This document shows, one piece after another, positions 23,617 through 33,630 of a DNA stretch of 64,000 nucleotides (positions are counted from its first letter, which is position 1; the number at the start of each line of letters is the position of its first letter). Location: NCBI RefSeq assembly GCF_004917075.1, contig NZ_SSYB01000001.1:620001-684000 (forward strand), given 5' to 3'. The notes below the pieces were generated by a model. The model was not told the DNA's origin. It saw nothing but the letters and a program-made list of their open reading frames with translations, and did not search any database. Made by a program: the position numbers and the translations under genes. The stretch comes from Geomonas edaphica (GTDB taxonomy: Bacteria; Desulfobacterota; Desulfuromonadia; Geobacterales; Geobacteraceae).

Positions 23617-26022
23617 TTATCTGAAGGAAACATTTAATTTTTTCTGTAGTGCCTCGGTTACCTTCGTGTGCAGACGGGTTACTTCTTCGTCGGTAAGGGT
23701 CTTCTCCTTCGACCCGTAGCGCACGCGAATGGCGACACTCTTCTCGTGTGCAGCGATGTTCCCACCCATGTACAAGTCGAAGATTTCCACCCCTTCCAGT
23801 TCGGGTGCCTTCACGCCGTTCACGCACGAAACCACGTCGGCGACGGGAAGTTCACGCGGCAGGAGCATGGCGATGTCGCGGAAGGTGGACGGGAAGCGCG
23901 AGGGAACCTGGGCGGCACCCTGTTTCTTCCGCGCCGAAAGAAGCGCCTCGAAGTTCAGTTCCAGGTAGTAAAGCGGCGTGGAGATGCCGTAGTTCTCCTG
24001 TACGGTCGGATGGAGCTCTCCCATGGAGCCGAGCACCTTCTTTCCGCTCAGGATGCGGCAGGCCTTGCCCGGATGGTAGTACGGATCGAGTTCCTCGACG
24101 CTGAAGTTGACCCCGCCTACGTTCAGTTCAGCAAGGAGGTTCTCTGCGATCCCCTTGACGTCGAAGAAGTCGATATCACCCTTCGCCTGGTTCCACCCCT
24201 CGGGGTCGCGTCTTCCGGTCAGCAGAGCGGATATGTAGAGCGGCTCTTCGGGGAGTTCGGCCCCCTCGACGGGAAGATAGATGCGGCGCATCTCGAAGAT
24301 GCCGAGGTTCAGCGTCCTGAAGCTTACGTTTTTGACTGCGGTATCCAAAAGCCCCGGGAGCATGGTGGTGCGCATGACGGAGAGCTCGTCCGAGATCGGG
24401 TTCAAAAGGACCATGCCGTTACTGCGGAAGTCGTCCGCCGGGAGCATGATCTTCTCGCAGGAGGAAGGTGCGACGAAACTGTAATTGATCACCTCGGAGA
24501 GACCGTGGGAGACCAAAAGCCCTTTAACCCTGCTTGCCAGACGCTGCGTGTCGGAAGGAAGATCGGAGAAGACCGACGCCTGCGGCAGCGTCGCGGGTAC
24601 CTTCTCGAAGCCGTTCACGCGGACCACTTCTTCGACGAGGTCTACCTCGCGCTCTATGTCGACCCTGAAGAGCGGCACCTTTACGGTGAAGACACCGGGC
24701 TCGCCCTGCTGCACCTCGAATTCGAGGCGCTCGAAGATGTCCTGCACCTCGGCTGCGGAGAGATCCAGACCGGAGACGGCGTTGATACGCGACAGGCGCG
24801 CGGTGATGACGCGCGGCGCAACGGGCGCCGGGTAGACGTCGATGATCCCCTTGGCGACCTTGCCGCCGGAAAGCTCGGCGATGAGCTGGGCGGCGCGATC
24901 GAGGGCACGGGTGAGCCCGGCGACGTCGGCGCCGCGTTCGAAGCGGTGCGACGACTCGGTGTGGATCCCGAGACGCTTGGAGGTCTTGCGGATCGCGGAG
25001 GGGTTGAAGTAGGCGCTCTCGAGAAGCACCTCGGTGGTCCCCTCCCCTATTTCGGAGTTACCGCCACCCATGATGCCGGCAAGGGCCACAGCCTTCGCGC
25101 CGTCACGGATGGTGAGGTCGTTCGAGGCGAGGGTTCTCTCCTGGCCATCGAGGGTGGTGAACTTCTCCCCCTCGCCTGCCGCGGCAACGACGATCTTTCC
25201 TCCGGAGAGGAGCTTGTAGTCGAAGGCATGCAGCGGGTGACCGTACTCGAGGAGCACGTAGTTGGTCACGTCGACGATGTTGTTGATGGAGCGGATCCCT
25301 GCGGCCATGAGCCTGTTGGCGAGCCAGGCCGGGGAGTCGGCGAGCGTGCACCCGGTGATGTGGCGCGCGGTGTAGCGCGGGCAGAGTTCCGGTGCGAGAA
25401 TCTCGACGCTTGCAACCGATGCGACGGGTGCCCCTTCCTCTTTTACCTCGAGGCCCGGGTAGTGCACCTTCTTGCCGAGTTTGGCGGCGACCTCGCGCGC
25501 GATGCCGACGACGCTCAGGCAGTCGGCGCGGTTCGGGGTGAGCCCGATCTCGAATATGACGTCCTTGGTGCCGAGCGCGTCGAAGAGCGGAGTACCGAGG
25601 GTGTAGCTTTCGGGGAGGATCATGATACCGGAGGACTCGGCGGAGAGGGCAAGCTCCTTTTCGGAGCAGAGCATGCCGCAGGACTCCTCGCCGCGGATCT
25701 TCGAGCGCTTGATCTTGAAGTCACCGGGGAGCGTCGCGCCGATCTGGGCCAGGGCGACCTTGTCGCCGGCCTTGAAGTTCTGCGCGCCGCAGACGACGTT
25801 CACGATCTGGCTTCCGTTGTCGACCTTGCAAAGCGAAAGCTTGTCCGCGTTGGGGTGCTGGTTCTTTTCCACCACCTGGGCCACGACGACGTCGTCCATG
25901 CCGCCGCCGACCTCTTCCATACGCTCAACCTCGAGGCCGAGCATGGTGAGCAGATGCGAGAGTTCAGCCGCCGGGAGGTCGCAATCGACGAATTCCTTGA
26001 TCCAGTTATAGGTAACTATCAT
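23617..26022 (-). CDS. pheT: Phenylalanyl-tRNA synthetase beta subunit
   Basis: An 801-residue PheT of normal length: an N-terminal EMAP/tRNA-binding-like domain (about 40-150), the B3/B4 editing domain (about 210-380), B5, the catalytic-like core and a C-terminal anticodon-binding FDX-ACB domain (about 705-801, ending LQKKLNVSF). With PheS it forms the (alpha-beta)2 enzyme charging tRNA-Phe. The 145-bp gap from pheS is long for this pair and is filled by an inverted repeat. Confidence 0.98.
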   Translation of the reverse strand: MIVTYNWIKEFVDCDLPAAELSHLLTMLGLEVERMEEVGGGMDDVVVAQVVEKNQHPNADKLSLCKVDNGSQIVNVVCGAQNFKAGDKVALAQIGATLPGDFKIKRSKIRGEESCGMLCSEKELALSAESSGIMILPESYTLGTPLFDALGTKDVIFEIGLTPNRADCLSVVGIAREVAAKLGKKVHYPGLEVKEEGAPVASVASVEILAPELCPRYTARHITGCTLADSPAWLANRLMAAGIRSINNIVDVTNYVLLEYGHPLHAFDYKLLSGGKIVVAAAGEGEKFTTLDGQERTLASNDLTIRDGAKAVALAGIMGGGNSEIGEGTTEVLLESAYFNPSAIRKTSKRLGIHTESSHRFERGADVAGLTRALDRAAQLIAELSGGKVAKGIIDVYPAPVAPRVITARLSRINAVSGLDLSAAEVQDIFERLEFEVQQGEPGVFTVKVPLFRVDIEREVDLVEEVVRVNGFEKVPATLPQASVFSDLPSDTQRLASRVKGLLVSHGLSEVINYSFVAPSSCEKIMLPADDFRSNGMVLLNPISDELSVMRTTMLPGLLDTAVKNVSFRTLNLGIFEMRRIYLPVEGAELPEEPLYISALLTGRRDPEGWNQAKGDIDFFDVKGIAENLLAELNVGGVNFSVEELDPYYHPGKACRILSGKKVLGSMGELHPTVQENYGISTPLYYLELNFEALLSARKKQGAAQVPSRFPSTFRDIAMLLPRELPVADVVSCVNGVKAPELEGVEIFDLYMGGNIAAHEKSVAIRVRYGSKEKTLTDEEVTRLHTKVTEALQKKLNVSFR

Positions 26023-26050
26023 ATCGATTCCTTCAAATGGAAAATCAATT

Positions 26051-26158
26051 AACAGGGATAAAAGGGATACAGGGGATAATTCAAAGGCTTCATGCGAAGA
26101 TCAGACTTTAAGCTTTGAGCCTTCAGTCGTTATCCCTTTCATCCCCTTCATCCCTGTT
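26051..26158. repeat. Inverted-repeat element between pheS and pheT
   Basis: Left arm 26051-26079 and right arm 26130-26158 are complementary over 29 bp with about four mismatches; each is made of GGGATA/GGGATG-like hexamers. Inside, TCAAAGGCTT and AAGCTTTGA extend the hairpin. The whole unit of about 108 bp has no coding sequence and resembles a small non-autonomous palindromic element inserted in an otherwise tight operon. Confidence 0.75.
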
Positions 26159-26167
26159 CAGCGCTTT

Positions 26168-27193
<1,026 letters not shown>

Positions 27194-27205
27194 CTATTTT
27201 CGGAA

Positions 27206-27239
27206 AAAAAAAGAAATGGGACATCGCTATCCCATTTCT
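27206..27239 (-). terminator. Terminator or attenuator between rplT and pheS
   Basis: A 10-bp stem (27212-27221 with 27230-27239, AGAAATGGGA/TCCCATTTCT) and an 8-nt loop are followed on the minus strand by nine T. It lies 20 bp past the rplT stop and 28 bp before pheS. It ends the ribosomal-protein transcript or controls read-through into pheST; no Phe-rich leader peptide was seen. Confidence 0.88.
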
Positions 27240-27259
27240 CTTTATGCCCGCGGTATGTA

Positions 27260-27613
27260 TTAAAATTTTGCTTTGGCTGCTGCCGCGATAGCTGCGAAAC
27301 CTTTCGGATCGGAAACGGCCAGGTCGGCCATCACTTTTCTGTCGATTTCCACGTTGGCGAGCTTCAGACCGTGGATCAGTTTGCTGTAGGAAAGACCGTT
27401 GATCCTTGCCGCAGCGTTGATCCTGGTGATCCAGAGGGCCCTGAAGTCCCGCTTTTTCACCCTTCTGTCCCTGAACGCGTAGTTCAGTGCGCGGTCCACC
27501 GCTTCGGTGGCGCTCCTGAACAGTTTGCTTCTCGCGCCGCGGTAGCCCTTGGCAAGTTTCAATACTTTGTTTCTTCTCTGTCTCGCTTTAAAACCGCGCT
27601 TTACTCTTGGCAT
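27260..27613 (-). CDS. rplT: 50S ribosomal protein L20
   Basis: A 117-residue L20 of usual length ([20 protein letters not shown] ... [20 protein letters not shown]-type core). It is highly basic and helical and is needed for early 50S assembly. It follows rpmI after 167 bp and precedes pheS, the usual infC-rpmI-rplT order. In E. coli L20 represses its own operon. The gap upstream holds no gene. Confidence 0.98.
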   Translation of the reverse strand: MPRVKRGFKARQRRNKVLKLAKGYRGARSKLFRSATEAVDRALNYAFRDRRVKKRDFRALWITRINAAARINGLSYSKLIHGLKLANVEIDRKVMADLAVSDPKGFAAIAAAAKAKF

Positions 27614-27780
27614 ACATACTCCTTCTGGTTTTTAAATTAGCCGGATCCGCAAGGGGAGACGTTTCCTCACGGTTCTCGGACTTCGGTAACGGGCGAAAAC
27701 GGCGGTTGAAGACGAACAGCTCCGAGGCGCACCCCGGTGCCGGTGTTCCAGTCCCTAGTCCCCAGCCCCCAGTCCCGATG

Positions 27781-27978
27781 TTATTTGTAGGGGATCAGGC
27801 AGCAGATGTTCTTGTGGTCGGAGGCTGCTACGATGCCGCTTTTACGGAGGTTGCGCTTGGTCTTCCTGGTCTTGGAGGTCAGGATGTGGCTGGTGAAGGC
27901 GTGAGCCATCTTGATTTTGCCTGTGCCGGTCTTGCTGAAACGCTTGGCGGCGCCCCTATGGGTCTTCATTTTAGGCAT
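27781..27978 (-). CDS. rpmI: 50S ribosomal protein L35
   Basis: A 65-residue basic protein beginning [20 protein letters not shown] and continuing [19 protein letters not shown], matching L35 over its full length. It lies between infC and rplT in the classical IF3-L35-L20 operon, 27 bp after infC. Confidence 0.98.
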   Translation of the reverse strand: MPKMKTHRGAAKRFSKTGTGKIKMAHAFTSHILTSKTRKTKRNLRKSGIVAASDHKNICCLIPYK

Positions 27979-28005
27979 TGTTTTACTACTCCTTTGTTGT
28001 GGTGT

Positions 28006-28524
<519 letters not shown>

Positions 28525-28535
28525 GACGCCACCTC

Positions 28536-30446
28536 CTATTTGTAGGTTTTAACTTCGTTCTCTATGAAGGCGATGAACTGTTCGGGAGTCATCGCTTCGA
28601 GGTTCTTGCCGTCGCGGAAACGAGGCGCGAGCAGGCCGCCTTCGACCTCCTTGTCCCCCACCACCAGCATGTACGGTATCTTCTGCAGCTGGGCCTCGCG
28701 GATCTTGAAGCCGAGCTTTTCGTTTCTGAAATCCTTCTGCACCCGCACGCCCGCGGCACGCAGCTTGTCGAAGGCAGCCTGTGCGTAGGGAATCTGGTTG
28801 TCGGTAACCGTGAGAACGGTCGCCTGAACCGGTGCCAGCCAAGTCGGGAAGTTTCCGGCGAAGTGCTCGATGAGGACACCGATGAAGCGCTCGATGGCGC
28901 CAAGGATAACCCTGTGCACCATGACAGGGCGTTTCTTTTCACCATCCGCGTCGACATAGGTGAGATCGAAACGCTCCGGAAGGGTAAAATCGCACTGGAT
29001 AGTAGCACATTGCCATCTTCTGTCAAGAGCATCGCGCAGCTTGATGTCTATCTTCGGCCCGTAGAATGCGCCGTCGCCCTCGTTTATCTCATAGGGACGA
29101 CCGGAATCCTTCAGTGCATTCAGAAGCGCGTTCGTGGCAAGTTCCCATGCATCATCGGAGCCGATCGACTTTTCGGGACGGGTGGAAAGCTCCATCTCGA
29201 ACTCGAAGCCAAAGATCGCCATCACCTCGGTGACGAACTGGATGACCCCCTTGATCTCGCCGTCCAGCTGTTCCGGGGTGCAGAGGATGTGTGCGTCGTC
29301 CTGGGTGAAGCCGCGCACGCGCAGAAGGCCGTGCAGAACGCCTGCCCTCTCGTGACGGTGCACCGTGCCGAGCTCGAAGTAGCGCAGCGGCAGATCGCGG
29401 TAGGAGCGCAGCTGCGAGCGGTAGATCATCATGTGGGCCAGGCAGTTCATCGGCTTCACGCCGTAGCTCTGCTCGTCCACCGTGGTGAAGTACATGTTCT
29501 CGCGGTAGTTCTCGTAGTGGCCGGAACGCTGCCAGAGTTCGGTCTTCAGGATCTGCGGCCCCTGGACGATGTCGTAGCCGCGCTTTAAGTGTTCCTTCCT
29601 CTCGAAGTCCTCGAGGATGGTGCGCAGCATCGCACCTTTCGGGTGCCAGATGACCAGACCGGCGCCGACCTCGTCGTTGAAGGAGAAGAGGTCGAGTTCG
29701 CGGCCGAGTTTCCTGTGGTCGCGCTTCTTCGCCTCCTCGATCCTCTCGAGGTACGCCTCCAGTTCCTTCTTGTCGCCAAATGCGGTGCCGTAGACGCGCT
29801 GCAGCATGGCGCGCTTTTCGTCGCCGCGCCAGTAGGCGCCCGCGATGGAGGTAAGTTTGAACGCCTTGCACCAGGAGGTACTCGGCAGATGCGGACCGCG
29901 GCAGAGGTCGGAGAAGTCACCCTGGGTGTAAAGGGAGACCTTGTCGGCGCCGAGATCCTCGATCAGTTCGACCTTGTAGCTCTCACCCATCTTCCTGAAG
30001 AGTTCAACGGCTTCGACGCTGGTAAGCTCGGAGCGGACGATCTTGAGATCGGCCTTGGCAAGCTCACGCATCTTCGCCTCGATCTTTTCGAGATCTTCCG
30101 GTGTGAAGGGATGGTCGACGTCGAAGTCGTAGTAAAAACCGGTCTCGATGGCGGGACCGATGGTCACCTTGGCCTGCGGGAAGAGCGCCTTCACCGCCTG
30201 GGCCATCAGGTGCGAGGTCGAGTGCCTGATGATCTCGAGCGCCTCGGGGCTCTTCTCGGTGACGATCTCCACACGGGCGCCGTCGGTGAGTGTCGCTCTC
30301 AAGTCGACGAGGTTGCCGTCGATCTTGCCGGCGATGGCGGCCTTGGCGAGACCAGCCCCGATGGAGGCGGCCAGATCGTAGATAGAGGAGCCTTCAGGCA
30401 AGGGCCTTTGGGAACCGTCCGGAAGCGTGACCTTAATCTCGTTCAT
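28536..30446 (-). CDS. thrS: Threonyl-tRNA synthetase
   Basis: A 636-residue ThrS with all domains: TGS (residues 1-60), an editing domain with [11 protein letters not shown] (HxxxH metal site, about 75-85) and [20 protein letters not shown], the class II core ([43 protein letters not shown] in two parts) and an anticodon-binding end. It charges tRNA-Thr. First gene of the thrS-infC-rpmI-rplT operon; its stop is 11 bp before the infC start. Confidence 0.98.
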   Translation of the reverse strand: MNEIKVTLPDGSQRPLPEGSSIYDLAASIGAGLAKAAIAGKIDGNLVDLRATLTDGARVEIVTEKSPEALEIIRHSTSHLMAQAVKALFPQAKVTIGPAIETGFYYDFDVDHPFTPEDLEKIEAKMRELAKADLKIVRSELTSVEAVELFRKMGESYKVELIEDLGADKVSLYTQGDFSDLCRGPHLPSTSWCKAFKLTSIAGAYWRGDEKRAMLQRVYGTAFGDKKELEAYLERIEEAKKRDHRKLGRELDLFSFNDEVGAGLVIWHPKGAMLRTILEDFERKEHLKRGYDIVQGPQILKTELWQRSGHYENYRENMYFTTVDEQSYGVKPMNCLAHMMIYRSQLRSYRDLPLRYFELGTVHRHERAGVLHGLLRVRGFTQDDAHILCTPEQLDGEIKGVIQFVTEVMAIFGFEFEMELSTRPEKSIGSDDAWELATNALLNALKDSGRPYEINEGDGAFYGPKIDIKLRDALDRRWQCATIQCDFTLPERFDLTYVDADGEKKRPVMVHRVILGAIERFIGVLIEHFAGNFPTWLAPVQATVLTVTDNQIPYAQAAFDKLRAAGVRVQKDFRNEKLGFKIREAQLQKIPYMLVVGDKEVEGGLLAPRFRDGKNLEAMTPEQFIAFIENEVKTYK

Positions 30447-30474
30447 GCAAGACCCCTTTTGAAAAATCAGGATA

Positions 30475-30508
30475 CAAAACAGAAAGAGGCATCGAAACTC
30501 GATGCCTC
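30475..30508 (-). terminator. Hairpin between tRNA-Val and thrS
   Basis: A 10-bp perfect stem with a 3-nt loop (30486-30495 with 30499-30508, GAGGCATCGA/TCGATGCCTC), followed on the minus strand by TTTCTGTTTTG. It lies 34 bp beyond the tRNA and 29 bp before thrS, so it ends the tRNA transcript or attenuates thrS. Confidence 0.8.
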
Positions 30509-30541
30509 CGTCGAACCTCGTACTGAAGGTCTCTGTTTAAT

Positions 30542-30616
30542 TGGTAGGCGCGGGCGGTTTCGAACCGCCGACCCCTAGCGTGTCGAGCTAGTGCTCTACC
30601 CCTGAGCTACGCGCCT
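30542..30616 (-). tRNA. tRNA-Val (GAC), with C at position 33
   Basis: A 75-nt cloverleaf with acceptor AGGCGCG/CGCGCCT, D-stem GCTC/GAGC, anticodon stem CTAGC/GCTAG, variable loop GGGTC, T-stem GGCGG/CCGCC with TTCGAAA, and encoded CCA. The anticodon loop reads TCGACAC, giving anticodon GAC (valine), but position 33 is C instead of the nearly universal U. The stems are perfect, so the gene does not look decayed. Confidence 0.9.
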
Positions 30617-30704
30617 GTTTTTATTGCTGCTTCGTGGAACTCGGACTTTGTACCAATTCGCCGTTTCAAAGTCAAGGTTTTATTTTCATGCACATGAATT
30701 TTTC

Positions 30705-31805
30705 TCATTGGAGAGACGGCGTCGCCGTACATGCCGCGTCAAGGAGCCGAATCAGCGCCCTTGAGACCTCGGAAGGATCGGCGTCGACGCAACTCCCCTC
30801 ATGTGAACATGCCGGTATGGTCCCCCACCTTGAACAGGGTACGCAGGAAAGGGTCGAGGCGAAGACGCGGTGCCACTCCCCTTTGGGAGCCCATTTGACG
30901 GGATCGCTCGGTCCGAAGAGAGAAACGGTCGGCGTGCCGAGACCGGCCGCGATATGAAGGAGGCCTGAGTCACCGGACAGAAGGGCCTTTGCCCGGCCGA
31001 TCACGGCAGCACTCTCGGCGAGACTCCCCTTCCCTGCAAGGTCGAGCGCGCCAGTGGACCTGGCAATCAGCTCGCACGCCTCAGCTTCCTTCTCCCCGCC
31101 CAGAAGGACGACGGCGTATCCGGCCAAGACGGCGGAGGAGGCGACTTGACGGAATCTGCCGATGCCCCACTCCTTGCGCGGAACACTCGCGCCGGGAAAT
31201 ATGGCCACGAAGGGGCGCTCGCCGATGTAGGTCAAAAGGCGTGCTGCCCCATCTACCGCCTCCGGTGGCAGGGTCAGGAAAGGAACGGACAGTTCGGATG
31301 GCTCCTCGATGCCGAGAGGGGCCAGCAGGCGGAAGAAGGAATAGGGTTCGTAGTCGTCGAGGGCGTAGGGAACGGCGTCGGTGAAGAGCCTCTTTCTCTG
31401 ATTGGTGGCGAAACCTACGGAACGGCGGGTGCGAACCAGACGGGAGACGAGTGCCGAGAGGCGATACCACTGCTCGGTGTCGATGACGAGGTCGTAGCGG
31501 TTGCGCAGTACGCGGGAAAGCTCGCCGGGGGCATCGTAGCGGTGCACGGCCTCGAGACCGGGGCAGAACTGGAAGGCGGCGGCGTTTCGCGTCTCGGCGA
31601 GGATCTCGATGCGGCAGGCAGGGTAAGCGGACTTAAGCGCACGCAGCGCGGGGATGAGGAGTATCGCGTCACCGATACCGCCCGGACGTATGACCAGGGC
31701 GCTTTGCGGCGCGGTGGTGGTTCCGGGGCGGCGACGGCGCAGAAAGAGATGGGCCAGCAGGGGACCGGCGATGGAATCTATCTTTTTCAAGAGGGTCGGT
31801 TGCAA
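30705..31805 (-). CDS. Glycosyltransferase family 9 (heptosyltransferase-like) protein
   Basis: A 366-residue GT9 protein: N-terminal LVIRPGGIGDAILLIPALRAL (the sugar-acceptor domain of heptosyltransferases), a central VAIFPGASVPRKEWGIGRF and the C-terminal ADP-heptose-type GDSGLLHIAAGLGTPTVSLFGPSDPVKW. Such enzymes add heptose or related sugars to lipopolysaccharide core on the cytoplasmic face of the inner membrane. A TTG start at 31805 is chosen because GGAGG lies 7 nt upstream; the open frame to 31859 includes a low-complexity arginine-rich stretch. It is isolated here; no other LPS gene is adjacent, so the donor and acceptor sugars are unknown. Confidence 0.9.
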   Translation of the reverse strand: MQPTLLKKIDSIAGPLLAHLFLRRRRPGTTTAPQSALVIRPGGIGDAILLIPALRALKSAYPACRIEILAETRNAAAFQFCPGLEAVHRYDAPGELSRVLRNRYDLVIDTEQWYRLSALVSRLVRTRRSVGFATNQRKRLFTDAVPYALDDYEPYSFFRLLAPLGIEEPSELSVPFLTLPPEAVDGAARLLTYIGERPFVAIFPGASVPRKEWGIGRFRQVASSAVLAGYAVVLLGGEKEAEACELIARSTGALDLAGKGSLAESAAVIGRAKALLSGDSGLLHIAAGLGTPTVSLFGPSDPVKWAPKGEWHRVFASTLSCVPCSRWGTIPACSHEGSCVDADPSEVSRALIRLLDAACTATPSLQ

Positions 31806-31895
31806 GTGGGGTCCTCCGCGGGAAGATCGTCGGCGCCGGGTGGCGCCGGTGCGCACCATCTTTACAGAAAACGGCGCGTTTTTGCAACCGGGGCT

Positions 31896-32040
31896 CCCCC
31901 CTCCCGACCTCCCCCCTCCAGGGGGAGGAGCGGTGGACCGAAGCGGTGGACCGAAGCGGTGGACCGAAGCGGTGGACTAAAGCGTGGAGGGTGTGGCATC
32001 CCTCCCCGGAGGGGGAGGGGCTGGGAGGGGGAAGGTTTCC
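31896..32040. repeat. Palindromic G/C-rich element containing 13-bp tandem repeats
   Basis: Between the response regulator and the glycosyltransferase gene. CCCTCCCGACCTCCCCCCTCC at the left and its approximate complement GGAGGGGGAGGGGCTGGGAGGG at the right form a long imperfect palindrome. Inside are the smaller palindrome CCTCCAGGGGGAGG and four tandem units of GCGGTGGACCGAA (31930-31978, the last one diverged). No coding potential. It resembles a small non-autonomous mobile palindrome with an internal slippage array. Confidence 0.7.
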
Positions 32041-32069
32041 CGGGGTGCCGCATCTATCGGCTGCTTCGA

Positions 32070-33614
32070 CTAGCGCCCCGGCAACTCCAGTTCTTTCATC
32101 TTCCTGTAGAGGGTATTGCGGGCAATACCGAGTGCCTTGGCGGCTTCGGTGATGTTGCCGTCATACTGGGAAAGCGCCTCCTTGATGGTCTCGGCTTCGG
32201 AATCCTTCAGGGCGTGCATGGGGGGGACGATCTTCTTCCTGCGCATGACGGCCAGCAGATTGGACTGGGCCTGGCGCAGCGAGCTGAGCATCCGGTTCAG
32301 CTCCTCGGCTCCCATCCTCTCGAGCGCTTCAAAGCTCCCGCACTGCTCGACCAGTTCCGCCTCGGGTGCCGCTGAGGTCTGCGCTGCGGCTGCGACGACA
32401 GCGGGTTCGGTACGTCGCGCGGCGGACGGACCGGCGAGAAAAGTCCCCCCGAGGTGTTCAGGCAGGATAGTGTCGCCGTTACAGATGACGACGGCTCGCC
32501 GCATCACATTGGCAAGCTCCCTTATGTTTCCGGGCCAGGTGTATCCCTGCAATAGACGTACGGTGCCGGGGGCAAGGCGCAGTTCCCGGTTCAACTGCTG
32601 CACGAAGTGTTCGGCCAAAAGCGGGATGTCTTCGCTGCGCGCGCTAAGGGACGGGATCTCGAGGCGCACGACGTTCAGGCGGTAAAAGAGGTCCTCGCGG
32701 AAGGTCTTCTCGCGGATCGCCTGCTCGAGGTCGACGTTGGTCGCCGCTATGACGCGCACGTCGGTCTTTATCGGGCGCTCCCCCCCTACCCTCATGAATT
32801 CGCCGGTCTCCAGCACGCGTAAGAGCTTCACCTGGATCTGCGGCGTCGCGTCCCCGATCTCATCCAGAAGGAGGGTACCGTTGTTGGCGAGCTCGAAGAT
32901 GCCGCGCCGGGTCTGGTTCGCGCCGGTGAAGGCCCCTTTCTCGTGCCCGAAGAGTTCACTTTCCAGCAGGTTCTCGGGAAGCGCGCCACAGTTGACCGGG
33001 ATGAAGGGCTGTCCGGCGCGCGCGGAGGCGGCATGGATGAAGCGGGCAAGCACCTCCTTGCCGGTACCGGTTTTGCCCTGGATCAAAACGGAGATGTCCT
33101 TGCCGGCCACCTTGTACGCGAGGGAAACCATCCGCTTCATCGAGGGCGCGCTGCCGACCCTGAAGCCTACCCCTTGCGCGACCTCGGCCCATTCGTCGGG
33201 GGAAGCTTCTCCCCTTCTGTGCACGGCGCCGGCCCCGGCGGCCCTGGCGACCAGTTGCTCGATCATGTCGATGTCGTCGAAGGGCTTCTCGAGGTATTCA
33301 TAGGCGCCAAGCTGCATGGCGGTGACCGCGGTTTTCACCGTCGAGTAGCCGGTCATGATGATCACTTCACAGTCAGGCTGACGCGACTTGATGATCTCCA
33401 AAAGCGTGATGCCGTCGGTGTCGGGGAGCTTGAGATCGACGAGGGCTACGTTGAAGCGCCCAGTCTCCAGTGCGGCCATCGCCTCCGGCTCGTTCGCCGC
33501 AGTCACCACATCGTACCCTTTGCGCGCCAGGAGGCGCTTGAAGAAGGTACAGACATCCCTCTCGTCGTCTATTATCAAAACCTGCGTTAGAGAATCACTC
33601 ACGGCCTGCTCCAC
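32070..33614 (-). CDS. Sigma-54-dependent response regulator (NtrC family)
   Basis: A 514-residue regulator: receiver domain (about 10-125, VLIIDDERD with phospho-acceptor Asp in ALVDLKLPD and a switch lysine in EYLEKPFDD), AAA+ sigma-54-interaction domain (about 160-385) with GKTGTGKEV (Walker A), GAFTGA (sigma-54 contact loop) and LLLDEIGD (Walker B), and a C-terminal Fis-type helix-turn-helix (ITEAAKALGIARNTLYRKM). Phosphorylation by the neighbouring kinase should let it activate RpoN promoters. It starts 16 bp after the kinase gene and probably controls the alcohol dehydrogenase or a remote target. Confidence 0.95.
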   Translation of the reverse strand: MEQAVSDSLTQVLIIDDERDVCTFFKRLLARKGYDVVTAANEPEAMAALETGRFNVALVDLKLPDTDGITLLEIIKSRQPDCEVIIMTGYSTVKTAVTAMQLGAYEYLEKPFDDIDMIEQLVARAAGAGAVHRRGEASPDEWAEVAQGVGFRVGSAPSMKRMVSLAYKVAGKDISVLIQGKTGTGKEVLARFIHAASARAGQPFIPVNCGALPENLLESELFGHEKGAFTGANQTRRGIFELANNGTLLLDEIGDATPQIQVKLLRVLETGEFMRVGGERPIKTDVRVIAATNVDLEQAIREKTFREDLFYRLNVVRLEIPSLSARSEDIPLLAEHFVQQLNRELRLAPGTVRLLQGYTWPGNIRELANVMRRAVVICNGDTILPEHLGGTFLAGPSAARRTEPAVVAAAAQTSAAPEAELVEQCGSFEALERMGAEELNRMLSSLRQAQSNLLAVMRRKKIVPPMHALKDSEAETIKEALSQYDGNITEAAKALGIARNTLYRKMKELELPGR

Positions 33615-33630
33615 AGTTCATATTGAATAA

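Noticed and set aside
24599-26011. Long antisense frames within pheT and other G+C-rich genes
   Set aside because: They mirror the third-position GC bias of the real genes, lack ribosome sites and match no family.
30542-30616. tRNA-Ser (CGA) reading of the anticodon loop
   Set aside because: It would need a shifted, broken anticodon stem, and there is no long variable arm.
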